A stretch of DNA of 8,737 nucleotides from an uncultured Campylobacter sp. (GTDB lineage: Bacteria; Campylobacterota; Campylobacteria; Campylobacterales; Campylobacteraceae): assembly GCF_938017615.1 (NCBI RefSeq), contig NZ_CALIJA010000013.1, positions 1-8,737 of the forward strand. The letters are read 5' to 3'. Of this stretch, positions 1-7,111 are shown piece by piece. Made by a program: the position numbers and the translations under genes. Every line of letters starts with the position of its first letter. Within the stretch, counting starts at the first letter, position 1. The notes under the pieces are model-generated. The model made no database searches. It saw only the letters and a list, made by a program, of their open reading frames with translations, and was not told the origin of the DNA.

Positions 1-79
1 GCTCGCCAGCTTTGTTTCGGATTTTTTCTGCACGTCTTAAGTCCGTTTTTGCGTACTTTACTAAATTTGCTCAGCGAAA

Positions 80-110
80 TTTTACTGCGATAAAATTTTA
101 CGTAGTAAAG
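80..110. repeat. Imperfect inverted repeat (hairpin)
   Basis: Bases 80-89 pair with 101-110 in a 10-bp stem around a loop that contains the self-complementary word TAAAATTTTA (91-100). Two of the pairs are G·U if read as plus-strand RNA. No run of T follows on either strand, so a terminator role is not shown. Its function is unknown. Confidence 0.4.
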
Positions 111-513
111 CTATACCTAAAATTTCAAATCCGCTAAAGTTTAAAATTTTAAAGCTGCGCGGGGATTCGCCAAAGTAAGGCTTCGTTCGCAAAAATTTAG
201 CTCGAAATTTAAACGCTCATGCCGTTTGTCGTGCCGCAGGTAGGCTAGTGCGACAATATAATTCAACTCTGTCGAGGTACGGCGAGCTGTTATTGCGGCA
301 ACTCAAACGGCGCACTACAAGCCTTGCCGACGCAATAAAGCAGAAGCAGTCTATGTGCCTGTAAATTTGTGGTAGATAAAATTCCACCGCGATAAACACA
401 ATAAATTTAGATATTACGGATGATCTGCGTGATTACGATTCTTATGTGTCGCATCGTAAATTTTGCGCGTGGCAAGATTTGAGCCGAAAATATTGTCGTC
501 TCTTATCGCAACC

Positions 514-542
514 GCGCCAAAGTTTATGACTCTTTGCGGCGC
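514..542. repeat. GC-rich hairpin downstream of dnaE
   Basis: GCGCC (514-518) pairs with GGCGC (538-542) and AAAG (519-522) with CTTT (532-535), with a two-base bulge at 536-537 and a nine-base loop. The right arm lies in CTTTGCGGCGCC, which recurs exactly at 606-617 in the hairpin over the dnaE stop codon. It may be a second, weaker transcription end for dnaE. No T-tract follows on the minus strand, so this is only a possibility. Confidence 0.35.
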
Positions 543-607
543 CAAAAACCGCTTACGTGCAGCACGGGCAAGAAATTTTAACCCGCCTAGTGCGCGATGA
601 AAGAGCT

Positions 608-627
608 TTGCGGCGCCTACGCCGCAA
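608..627 (-). terminator. Candidate dnaE terminator hairpin overlapping the stop codon
   Basis: On the minus strand TTGCGGCG, then a TAGG loop, then CGCCGCAA gives a perfect 8-bp GC-rich stem. The loop contains the TAG stop codon of dnaE, so the last two alanine codons form the 5' arm. The bases that follow (AGCTCTTTC) are only weakly U-rich. That makes it an imperfect Rho-independent terminator, or alternatively a 3'-end stabilising hairpin. Confidence 0.45.
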
Positions 628-3600
628 TAATTTCGCGCACCTTTTCGGTGAAATTATCGCTCACGATGTATTCGGTCGGATAAACTAGCACCTCGCTGCC
701 GTTGCGGATCCGCAGAATCAGCCGCTTGGTGTTTTTCAGCGCCGTGTCGCAAAATGCGAGATGGTAAATTTTATAAATTTTCTCGCGACTTAGCTCGCCT
801 AAGCTTAGCTCAAACTCGAAATCCTGCGCGTTTTTGCGCTGTGCCTCGCGCTCTTTGCGCGCCTTAAGAGCGGGATCCTCCGCAGCAAACTCACCCCTTC
901 GCTCCGCGAAATTCCCTCCGCCAAAGCTACCAGCTCGTTCGCCACCAAAGTTTCTGCTGGAGCCGAAATTGCTGCCGTTAAAGCTTCCACGCTCCCTACC
1001 GCCGAAACCTCGCACCTTGCTAGGCGCGTAGCCGTCGATATTCTGCGCGGCATCTAGAGTTAAAATTTCATCCAGATAAATTTGATATTTCCCGCCGTAA
1101 GGGGATGTGTTTTTGCTAAGCCGTGCCCAAAACGCCATCGGGCGCTCCAGCTGCGCATCCGTTAGCGCAGTGACCGCATCACAAATATCACCGAACGCGC
1201 TCATCTCGAAGCTGCCCGCAAGATCAAGCACCGTAAGATTTGCCATCTGCTTACCCGATTTGGTCGTGCGGGTGTGGACGTTTTCGATCTTGCCGACGCA
1301 TAAAATTTTAACGCCCGCGCCCCCGTCGTCCACCAGCTCGTCAAATTCGCTGGATTTGGTGTACGAAATGCCGTCAAGCTCACCAGCATAGGCTCTTAGC
1401 GGATTTTCGCCCAAAAATACCCCCGCGCGCGGACGGAAGCTCGCGTCACGAGCGTTTTGCAAGCTCATCATCGAAAGAAACGATAGCTGATACGCCGCGC
1501 CGCCGACCGCGCTTTTTGAAATTTTGATCATAAAAGCATACGGATGCTCCCGCTCCTGCGGGCTTAAGTTTTCGATCGCCTTTAGCGCGTTATCGAACAC
1601 CGCGAGCTCGAAGCTGCCGTGCAGATCAAGCACGTTTAAAATCCCCATTTTTTTGCCCGTTTTCGTCATGCGCGTGGACAGATCCTCGATCCGCCCCACG
1701 CTAAGCACTTCGGCGCTATCGCCGTCGATCTCGCTAAACGCCGAGGATAGGGCATAATCGATCCCGTCCATCTCCTCTTTATAATCATCCAGCGGATGCC
1801 CCGAGAGATACACGCCCACAGTCTGCTGCTCAAATTTTAAAATTTCGCCCTGCGGAAATTCCTTATCGGTATCGACGAAGCTTACGCTCATGCCGCTCGT
1901 CATATCCTCATCCTCGCCAAAAAGCGAGCTTGCGGCGTCCTTTTTAATCTCGGTGATCTTCTTCATCACGTCTAGGATATTTTCCATATTTTGAATCATC
2001 GCTAATCGACTCTTGCCCAGACAATCCATCGCGCCTGCATAGATCAGCGACTCGATGACCTTTTTATTGACGCGGAAATTATCCACGCGCGAAGCAAAAT
2101 CGTCGATACTTTGAAATTTAGCCTCGCTTTGAAGCTCTAAGATATTCTCGATCGCGGCACCGCCCACCCCCTTGATCGCGCCGAGGCCGTAGATGATCGA
2201 GGTGCCAGATTTGGAATTTTCGTCGTCCACGACGCTAAAACCTCTTAAGCTTTGATTGATCGACGGCGGCAAAAGCCCGATACCCAGGCGGCTCGCCTCG
2301 TCGATATATTTTGAAATTTTATCGGTATTGCCCTCCTCCGAAGTAAGCAGCGCCGCCATAAACTCCGCCGGATAGTAGGTCTTAAGATACGCCGTTTGAA
2401 ATGTGATCATCGAATACGCCGCGGCGTGGGATTTGTTAAAGCCGTAAGAGGCAAATTTCATAATCAGATCAAATAGCTCATCCGCCTTAGCTACGTCAAA
2501 GCCCAGCTCTTTAGCGCCGTTTAGATACTGCTCGCGCATGTGGGCAAGCTTCTTTTCATCCTTCTTACCCATCGCGCGGCGCACCAGATCGGCATCGCCC
2601 AAGCTAAAGCCGCCCACCTTCTGCACGATCTGCATGACCTGCTCTTGATAGACGATGATGCCATATGTTGGCTCTAAAATTTCTTTTATCTGCGGAAAAA
2701 TATAGCTTGCTTTTAGCTCGCCGTGCTTGATCCTGATAAAATCGGGGATTAGATCCATCGGTCCCGGGCGGTAGAGTGAGATCATCGCGATGATATCCTC
2801 GAAGCGGTCGGGGCGCAGGTTCATCGCTAGATCCTGCATGCCCGCGCCCTCGATTTGGAAAATCCCCAGCGTGTTGCCGCTTTGAATGGTTTTGTAAGTT
2901 TGCGGATCGTTAAAGTCTATCTCCTCCCAAACTATGTCGCGATTATAGCGGCGCTTGACGAGCTTGGCGGCGTTATCGATTACGTCAAGGTTTTTTAGAC
3001 CCAGGAAGTCAAATTTTATCAGATCGACGTCCTCGAGATAGTTTTTAGTGTATTGCGTTACCAGGCGCGCATCCTCGCCCTTATCCTGCTTAAATAGCGG
3101 CGCTTTATTCCACAACGGCTCGTTTGAGATCACAACGCCTGCGGCATGCATGCCTGCGTTGCGATTTAGCCCTTCAAGGCCCAGCGCAAACTCCCAAACC
3201 TGCTGCGCGATCGGATCTGCGTCGATAAATTCCTTCAGCTTCGGCTCGGCGTCGTAAGCCTGTTTGAGCGTGATACCGAGCTTATCGGGGATCAACTTCG
3301 CCATCTTATCGGCTTGCGAAAGTGGCATGTCGCAGACGCGAGCTACGTCGCGGATGACGCCGCGCGCAAGTAGCTTACCGAAGGTCGCAACCTGCGCGAC
3401 GTTGTATTTGCCGTACTGATCGATGACGTAGTCGATCACCTCGCCCCTACGCGCCTGGCAAAAGTCCACATCGATGTCGGGCATCGAGATACGCGACGGA
3501 TTTAAAAATCGCTCGAAAAGCAGATTATACGGGATCGGATCGAGGTCGGTAATGCGAAGTGCATACGCGCAGATGCTGCCTGCCGCAGAACCGCGACCAG

Positions 3601-4762
3601 GGCCTACGGGGATATCGTGATCCTTCGCCCAGTTGATGAAATCCTGCACGATAACCATATAGCCCGAAAAATGCATGTTTTTGATGATGGCAAGCTCCTT
3701 TTCCAGGCGCTCGCGATAAATTTCGTGCTTGGCGGGATCGATAAATTTAAGGCGCTCTTTAAGCCCCTCGCGGCAGAGATGATCGAATAAAAAATCGTCG
3801 TTTGCAAAGCTATAGCGCTCCGAGGGCTGCGGCAGCGAAAGCCCGAGCCTATCGGCGTATTCGATCGTAAATTTAAAATTCGGCGGCGTCGGCGCGTAGT
3901 CCTTCTCGTCGAAAGCAAATTTCAAATTGCACTTTTGCACGATCTCGGCGGTATTTTCGATCACTTCGGGAATGTCAGCAAAAAGCTGCCTCATCTCCTC
4001 GTCGCTTTTTACGTAAAATTCCGAAACGACGTGTTTTAGGCGGTCGCCGTCGTTGATCGTCTTGCCCATCGAGATGCATTGATAAACGTCGTGAGCCTTG
4101 GCGCGGTCTTTGCGCGAGTAGTGAGCGTCGTTGGTGGCGATGATCTTGACGCCGATTTCTCGCGAGAGGCGGATGAGATCCTTATCGACGTTTAATTGCT
4201 CGCCGATGCCGTGGCGCATGATCTCGAGATAAAAATCCTCGCCGAAAATTTCCTTATACTCAAGCGCCGCTTTTTTCGCCGCTTCGTAGCCGCCCGCGCC
4301 TCGCTTTAAATTTCGCTCGCTCCTATTTAGATGAAATTCCACCTCGCCCGCTAGGCACGCCGAGGAGCAGATGAGACCTTCGCTGTGCTCTTTTAAAATT
4401 TTTTTGTTGATCCTCGGGTAGTAGTAGAAGCCGTCCAAAAACGCGCGCGAGCTAAGATACATTAAATTTTTATAGCCCGTCTCGTTTTTGGCAAGCAGTA
4501 TCAAGTGATAGCGCTGGCGGTCGCTTTTATCGCCGATATCGTCGTGGTTGTGCAGGTAGGTCTCGATGCCGATGATAGGTTTAATGCCGTGCTTTTTCAT
4601 CGTCTGATAAAAGTCTATCGCGCCGAACATATTGCCGTGGTCGGTGATCGCGCACGCCTTGGTGCCGCGGCTCTGCAAAAGCTCGGCAAGCTCGCTTACT
4701 TTATTCGCGCCGTCTAGCAGCGAATACTCGGTGTGAAGGTGCAGGTGGGTGTAGTCGCTCAT
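617..4762 (-). CDS. dnaE: DNA polymerase III subunit alpha (replicative polymerase), enlarged form
   Basis: This is the catalytic alpha subunit of DNA polymerase III, acting in the cytoplasmic replisome, 1381 residues. The order is: PHP domain (about 1-280), with HLHTEYS, TDHGN and TNDAHY motifs and candidate metal ligands H8, H10, D17, H42, E67, H86, C136, D212 and H214; the C-family palm and fingers, with GPGRGSAAGS (387-396), PDIDVDF (428-434; likely catalytic D431 and D433) and KFDFLGL (third acid D585), then YQEQVM and SYGFNKSHAAAYS; a helix-hairpin-helix region near 830-875; a possible clamp-binding SSLFGE (945-950); and a C-terminal tau-side domain after about 1300. It is longer than the usual roughly 1160-1200 residues because the OB region occurs twice (982-1104, 1113-1238) and a Gly/Phe/Arg/Ser-rich linker (about 1250-1291) follows. 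I chose the ATG at 4762: AAGGA lies six bases before it, and TATAAT at 4787-4792 rules out the in-frame ATG at 4819. Confidence 0.97.
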   Translation of the reverse strand: MSDYTHLHLHTEYSLLDGANKVSELAELLQSRGTKACAITDHGNMFGAIDFYQTMKKHGIKPIIGIETYLHNHDDIGDKSDRQRYHLILLAKNETGYKNLMYLSSRAFLDGFYYYPRINKKILKEHSEGLICSSACLAGEVEFHLNRSERNLKRGAGGYEAAKKAALEYKEIFGEDFYLEIMRHGIGEQLNVDKDLIRLSREIGVKIIATNDAHYSRKDRAKAHDVYQCISMGKTINDGDRLKHVVSEFYVKSDEEMRQLFADIPEVIENTAEIVQKCNLKFAFDEKDYAPTPPNFKFTIEYADRLGLSLPQPSERYSFANDDFLFDHLCREGLKERLKFIDPAKHEIYRERLEKELAIIKNMHFSGYMVIVQDFINWAKDHDIPVGPGRGSAAGSICAYALRITDLDPIPYNLLFERFLNPSRISMPDIDVDFCQARRGEVIDYVIDQYGKYNVAQVATFGKLLARGVIRDVARVCDMPLSQADKMAKLIPDKLGITLKQAYDAEPKLKEFIDADPIAQQVWEFALGLEGLNRNAGMHAAGVVISNEPLWNKAPLFKQDKGEDARLVTQYTKNYLEDVDLIKFDFLGLKNLDVIDNAAKLVKRRYNRDIVWEEIDFNDPQTYKTIQSGNTLGIFQIEGAGMQDLAMNLRPDRFEDIIAMISLYRPGPMDLIPDFIRIKHGELKASYIFPQIKEILEPTYGIIVYQEQVMQIVQKVGGFSLGDADLVRRAMGKKDEKKLAHMREQYLNGAKELGFDVAKADELFDLIMKFASYGFNKSHAAAYSMITFQTAYLKTYYPAEFMAALLTSEEGNTDKISKYIDEASRLGIGLLPPSINQSLRGFSVVDDENSKSGTSIIYGLGAIKGVGGAAIENILELQSEAKFQSIDDFASRVDNFRVNKKVIESLIYAGAMDCLGKSRLAMIQNMENILDVMKKITEIKKDAASSLFGEDEDMTSGMSVSFVDTDKEFPQGEILKFEQQTVGVYLSGHPLDDYKEEMDGIDYALSSAFSEIDGDSAEVLSVGRIEDLSTRMTKTGKKMGILNVLDLHGSFELAVFDNALKAIENLSPQEREHPYAFMIKISKSAVGGAAYQLSFLSMMSLQNARDASFRPRAGVFLGENPLRAYAGELDGISYTKSSEFDELVDDGGAGVKILCVGKIENVHTRTTKSGKQMANLTVLDLAGSFEMSAFGDICDAVTALTDAQLERPMAFWARLSKNTSPYGGKYQIYLDEILTLDAAQNIDGYAPSKVRGFGGRERGSFNGSNFGSSRNFGGERAGSFGGGNFAERRGEFAAEDPALKARKEREAQRKNAQDFEFELSLGELSREKIYKIYHLAFCDTALKNTKRLILRIRNGSEVLVYPTEYIVSDNFTEKVREIIAA
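890..1012 (-). other. dnaE: Low-complexity Gly/Phe/Arg/Ser linker within DnaE
   Basis: Residues about 1251-1291 are built from repeated GFGG, SF, NFG and RG pieces, with no hydrophobic core and a net positive charge. A charged stretch rich in Lys, Arg, Glu and Ala (1292-1312) follows, before the folded C-terminal domain resumes with FEFELS. Such composition predicts a flexible tether, resembling RGG/FG segments or the glycine-rich linkers of SSB proteins. It separates the duplicated OB folds from the part of alpha that normally faces tau. Confidence 0.8.
1049..1819 (-). repeat. dnaE: Tandem duplication of the DnaE OB-fold region
   Basis: Two consecutive units lie in the dnaE reading frame: residues 982-1104 (bases 1451-1819) and 1113-1238 (1049-1426). 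Each begins with a GV-Y/F-L...PL..Y motif and runs through VG+IE, TR.TK.GK.M, VLDL.GSFE and a closing beta-strand segment. Over the 35-residue cores (1022-1056 and 1156-1190) I count 21 identities by hand. The first copy keeps the normal DnaE SGHPLDDY sequence; in the second this is GENPLRAY. Copy one therefore looks ancestral and copy two diverged. The DNA also resembles itself in places (GATCAAGCAC in both), but the copies are well diverged, which argues against an assembly artefact. Confidence 0.85.
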
Positions 4763-4768
4763 TTTTGG

Positions 4769-4792
4769 TCCTTTTTTGATTTGGAGATTATA
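4769..4792 (-). promoter_or_regulatory. dnaE: dnaE -10 box and ribosome binding site
   Basis: TATAAT lies at 4787-4792 on the minus strand, matching the sigma-70 -10 box. TTGACC (4814-4819) lies 21 bases farther upstream, too far for a normal -35 box, but a weak -35 is usual in Campylobacter. AAGGA at 4769-4773 sits six bases before the ATG at 4762. Transcription would start near 4780, giving a leader of about 18 nt. The arrangement supports dnaE having its own promoter. Confidence 0.6.
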
Positions 4793-4975
4793 GTAAATTC
4801 GGGCTTTAGAAACGGTCAAATTTAATGGAATTTTAGCTTAAATTTCAGCACGAAATTTTACGAGCAAATTTTGTTACGGAATTTTACTTCGGAGGTTTTA
4901 CATTCTGGATCTTGCGGATTAAATTTTGACAAAATTTTAAGTTTAAAATGCTGTGATGAAATTCCACTATCATAT

Positions 4976-4997
4976 AAATTCCGCTCACACGGAATTT
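4976..4997. repeat. Short inverted repeat AAATTCCG / CGGAATTT
   Basis: An 8-bp perfect stem encloses a six-base loop, CTCACA. On the plus strand one more T follows the stem. It lies about 90 bases past the racemase stop codon, just beyond the larger hairpin at 5013-5053. It could add to termination or simply be a pair of the GGAATTT words common in this spacer. Confidence 0.35.
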
Positions 4998-5012
4998 TGA
5001 GCTAACGCAATT

Positions 5013-5053
5013 CCGCAAAATTCTACGACTTAGATCGTCGTAAAATTTTGCGG
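5013..5053 (-). terminator. Candidate terminator hairpin of the symporter-racemase operon
   Basis: Bases 5013-5029 and 5037-5053 form a 17-bp stem around a seven-base loop, about 33 bases after the racemase stop codon. Read as minus-strand RNA the single irregular position is a G·U pair, so the stem is unbroken; on the plus strand it would be a C·A mismatch. This favours a function in the racemase transcript. The minus strand continues AATTGCG with no U-run, so it may be a transcript-end stabiliser rather than a classical Rho-independent terminator. Confidence 0.5.
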
Positions 5054-5085
5054 TTTAAAATTCGAGCTTTCAAAGCCTTACGGCT

Positions 5086-5766
5086 CTACAATCTTGAGAA
5101 TTCCACGATCGCTTTGGCAAGCTCTCTAGTAGGATCGACGAAAATTTTATCGCTTTTGATTAACGGCAAAAATAGCGGCAGCTCAGTGCAGGCAACGACA
5201 TAAATATCAGCATCGATTTTGCTTAGCAAATTCTCAAAAGCCCCCACGTATTCGGCAGTCTTGCCCGCCTTAACTCCTTTGTAGATGCAATCCATCAAAA
5301 CCGCTTGATTTTCTTCGCCAAGTTCCACGCTGATTAGCCCTGCTTCTTTAAGCGGATCGTCGTAAATTTTAGCTTTTTTTGTACCGATAGTGGCTAGCAC
5401 AGCTATTTTATGGGCATTTGGATAATTTTTGCGGATCGCTTTTACGGTGACCTCGGCGATATGAATTAGCGGGATTTCCGCCGCAGCTTCTACATCGTCT
5501 GCGAAAAAATGCGCCGTGTTACACGCCATCGCAAACGCCTTGCAGCCTGCATTTTTGAGCCTAACAGCGCTCTCGCTTAGGCGCGGAAGCGGATTTTCAC
5601 CTTTGCCTAAGATAAATGCTGTGCGATCTTCGATCTGCGGATAGCTATCGATTACAAGCGGAATATTTTCTTGATCGCTGCTCGCCGCAGTCTCTTCTAT
5701 GATCTTCATATACAGATCCGCACTCGCCAAAGGTCCCATTCCACCGATAATTCCAACTCTTTTCAT
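5086..5766 (-). CDS. Aspartate/glutamate racemase family protein
   Basis: A 226-residue cofactor-independent amino acid racemase of the Asp/Glu racemase superfamily (RacD/YgeA type), which inverts the alpha carbon using two cysteines as acid and base. Both are present: C82 in the MACNTAH motif and C193 in VACTELPL. The N-terminus has the expected IIGGMGPLAS loop. Length is normal for the family; there is no signal peptide, so it should be cytosolic. AAGGA (5773-5777) lies six bases before the ATG. It starts 28 bp after the symporter stop codon and should be co-transcribed with it, which suggests it acts on the imported amino acid. Aspartate or glutamate is the natural guess, but YgeA-type members are broad-specificity and the substrate cannot be read from sequence. 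A role in wall D-glutamate supply (MurI) is less likely given the RacD-type motifs. Confidence 0.88.
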   Translation of the reverse strand: MKRVGIIGGMGPLASADLYMKIIEETAASSDQENIPLVIDSYPQIEDRTAFILGKGENPLPRLSESAVRLKNAGCKAFAMACNTAHFFADDVEAAAEIPLIHIAEVTVKAIRKNYPNAHKIAVLATIGTKKAKIYDDPLKEAGLISVELGEENQAVLMDCIYKGVKAGKTAEYVGAFENLLSKIDADIYVVACTELPLFLPLIKSDKIFVDPTRELAKAIVEFSRL

Positions 5767-5794
5767 AGCTCGTCCTTTCTAAATTTTACTTGGG

Positions 5795-7105
5795 CTAATT
5801 TTCCCACTTACTCATATCCATTTCGTTTTCGCTCTTTGCGACGTAGATCGACGCGACAACATCGCCCGTTACGTTCATCGAGGTTCGCCCCATATCCAAA
5901 ATCGCGTCAATGCCTAAAATCATTCCGTAAGCGATCGCTACATTACCGCTTACCTTGACGCCGATAGACTCGAGCACCAAAAGCAGCATCAGCGCACCGG
6001 CTCCCGGAACCCCGGCAGTTCCGATCGCCGCAAGCATCGAAGTGATGATGATCGTGAGGTAGTGGCTGCTGTTTAGATCGATACCGCAAGCATTAGCGAT
6101 AAAAAGTGTGCACACGCCCAAATACACGGTCGTGCCGTTCATATTCACCGTAGCACCCACGGGCAAAACAAAGCCGTAGATCGCCTTTGGAATTCCCATA
6201 TCTTCGGCGGTTTGCATCGTAATCGGAAGCGTGCCGTTGGAGCTGCGGGTAACAAAAGCCGTAAGCATCGGCGGACGCACTTTTTTAAGAAATTTAATCG
6301 GGCTAACTCCGATAAGCATACAAATAACGCAATAAACTGCAAATACTTGGATCGCAAGTCCCACGTATAGGGTAATCGTGACGTTTAGTAGCGAGCTAAA
6401 AGCCTCGATACCGCTTTTATTAAACACTACAAACATTAGCGCAAAAACGCCGATTGGTGCGTATTGCATCACCCAATGCACGACCTTAAACATAATTTCG
6501 CTCATTCCATCGAAAAAATTATAAACCGTATCAGCGGAATTTTTAATACGAGCATCACTACTGTCGCGGCAAAACGCAAGCCCTACGCCAAGAAATAAGC
6601 AAAACGCGATGATCGGCAAAATTTCGCCCTTGGCTATGGAATCAAAAGGATTCGTAGGAATTATATTAAGCAAAATTTTACTCATACTAGGCGCGTTCGC
6701 TGCCTTTTCGACGGCCTTGGACGCATCGCTTAGATCAAGCCCGCTACCTGGAGAAAATACAAACGCACACGCTAGGCCGATGACGATCGCAAAAAGCGTA
6801 GTTATAGCGTAAAATATGATCGCCTTAACGCCTACTTTGCCCAGGTGCGCGGGTGAGATACTGCTAGTGCCCACGATGAGCGAACAGATAATGATCGGCA
6901 CCATAATCATCTTTAAAAGCCGCACGAAAAGATCTCCTAAAGGCGTTAAAATCGCCACCCACGTGGTATCACCCACCGGCATATTTTTAGGTAGTAACAT
7001 ACCAATCGCAGAGCCCAACACTAAAGCGATAATGATGCGCCAAAGCAAGCTTGAGTTAAAATAAAAGGCTAAAATTCCGCCTTTTTTCGTTTGATTTTCT
7101 GACAT
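5795..7105 (-). CDS. Dicarboxylate/amino acid:cation symporter (DAACS, glutamate/aspartate-type)
   Basis: A 436-residue inner-membrane symporter with the GltPh-like elevator fold, normally a trimer that couples uptake of acidic amino acids or C4-dicarboxylates to Na+ or H+. Hydrophobic segments fill the chain. Family landmarks are PTNPF (150-154), QYAPIGVFAL (214-223), the hairpin-1 loop TRSSNGTLP (286-294), NMNGT (321-325), the hairpin-2 GTAGVPGAG (362-370) and DMGRTSMNVTGD (404-415). By alignment from memory to GltPh, D404 and R407 match D394 and R397, which bind the substrate amino group and side-chain carboxylate, favouring an acidic amino acid. N323 replaces the usual aspartate of NMDGT, and T103 replaces S93. 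Of two in-frame ATGs I prefer 7105: GGGAG (7112-7116) touches the one at 7111 but lies six bases before this one. It is the first gene of an operon with the racemase. Confidence 0.93.
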   Translation of the reverse strand: MSENQTKKGGILAFYFNSSLLWRIIIALVLGSAIGMLLPKNMPVGDTTWVAILTPLGDLFVRLLKMIMVPIIICSLIVGTSSISPAHLGKVGVKAIIFYAITTLFAIVIGLACAFVFSPGSGLDLSDASKAVEKAANAPSMSKILLNIIPTNPFDSIAKGEILPIIAFCLFLGVGLAFCRDSSDARIKNSADTVYNFFDGMSEIMFKVVHWVMQYAPIGVFALMFVVFNKSGIEAFSSLLNVTITLYVGLAIQVFAVYCVICMLIGVSPIKFLKKVRPPMLTAFVTRSSNGTLPITMQTAEDMGIPKAIYGFVLPVGATVNMNGTTVYLGVCTLFIANACGIDLNSSHYLTIIITSMLAAIGTAGVPGAGALMLLLVLESIGVKVSGNVAIAYGMILGIDAILDMGRTSMNVTGDVVASIYVAKSENEMDMSKWEN

Positions 7106-7111
7106 GGACAT

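Larger units (their letters stand above)
1..616. other. Non-coding region downstream of dnaE
   Basis: I can support no gene here. The longest frames are short (60 codons or fewer), lack a ribosome binding site and have implausible composition. The stretch is a mosaic of AAATTT-type words and GC-richer blocks. It holds two hairpin-forming inverted repeats (80-110 and 514-542) and a 12-base direct repeat, CTTTGCGGCGCC, at 532-543 and 606-617; the second copy forms one arm of the hairpin over the dnaE stop codon. It could be decayed sequence or the spacer to a gene beyond the left edge. Confidence 0.6.
4763..5085. other. Intergenic region between the racemase gene and dnaE
   Basis: This 323-bp stretch holds the dnaE promoter at its left end and two inverted repeats (4976-4997, 5013-5053) just after the racemase gene. 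In between it is crowded with AAATTTT/AAAATTT and GGAATTTT/AAATTCC words, for example GGAATTTTA at 4827-4835 and 4878-4886. No frame in it resembles a gene. Confidence 0.6.

Noticed and set aside
1..73. Minus-strand frame at the left edge giving a protein-like lysine- and arginine-rich peptide
   Set aside because: A TGA stop precedes it and no start codon lies between that stop and the window edge, so it is probably chance.
217..399. 60-codon minus-strand frame downstream of dnaE
   Set aside because: There is no ribosome binding site, the residue make-up is unlikely (rich in Cys, Arg and aromatic residues), and nothing in it resembles a known family.
805..3918. Several 60-105-codon frames on both strands within dnaE
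   Set aside because: They are shadows of the dnaE reading frame; none has a ribosome binding site or a recognisable sequence.
4763..4819. Nineteen-residue N-terminal extension of DnaE from an ATG at 4819
   Set aside because: It would include the TATAAT -10 box and the AAGGA site. The family N-terminus begins at the internal ATG, just before the HLHTEYS motif.
7106..7111. Symporter start at the upstream ATG (7111)
   Set aside because: The ribosome binding site GGGAG directly abuts it; spacing is right only for the ATG at 7105. The difference is two residues.
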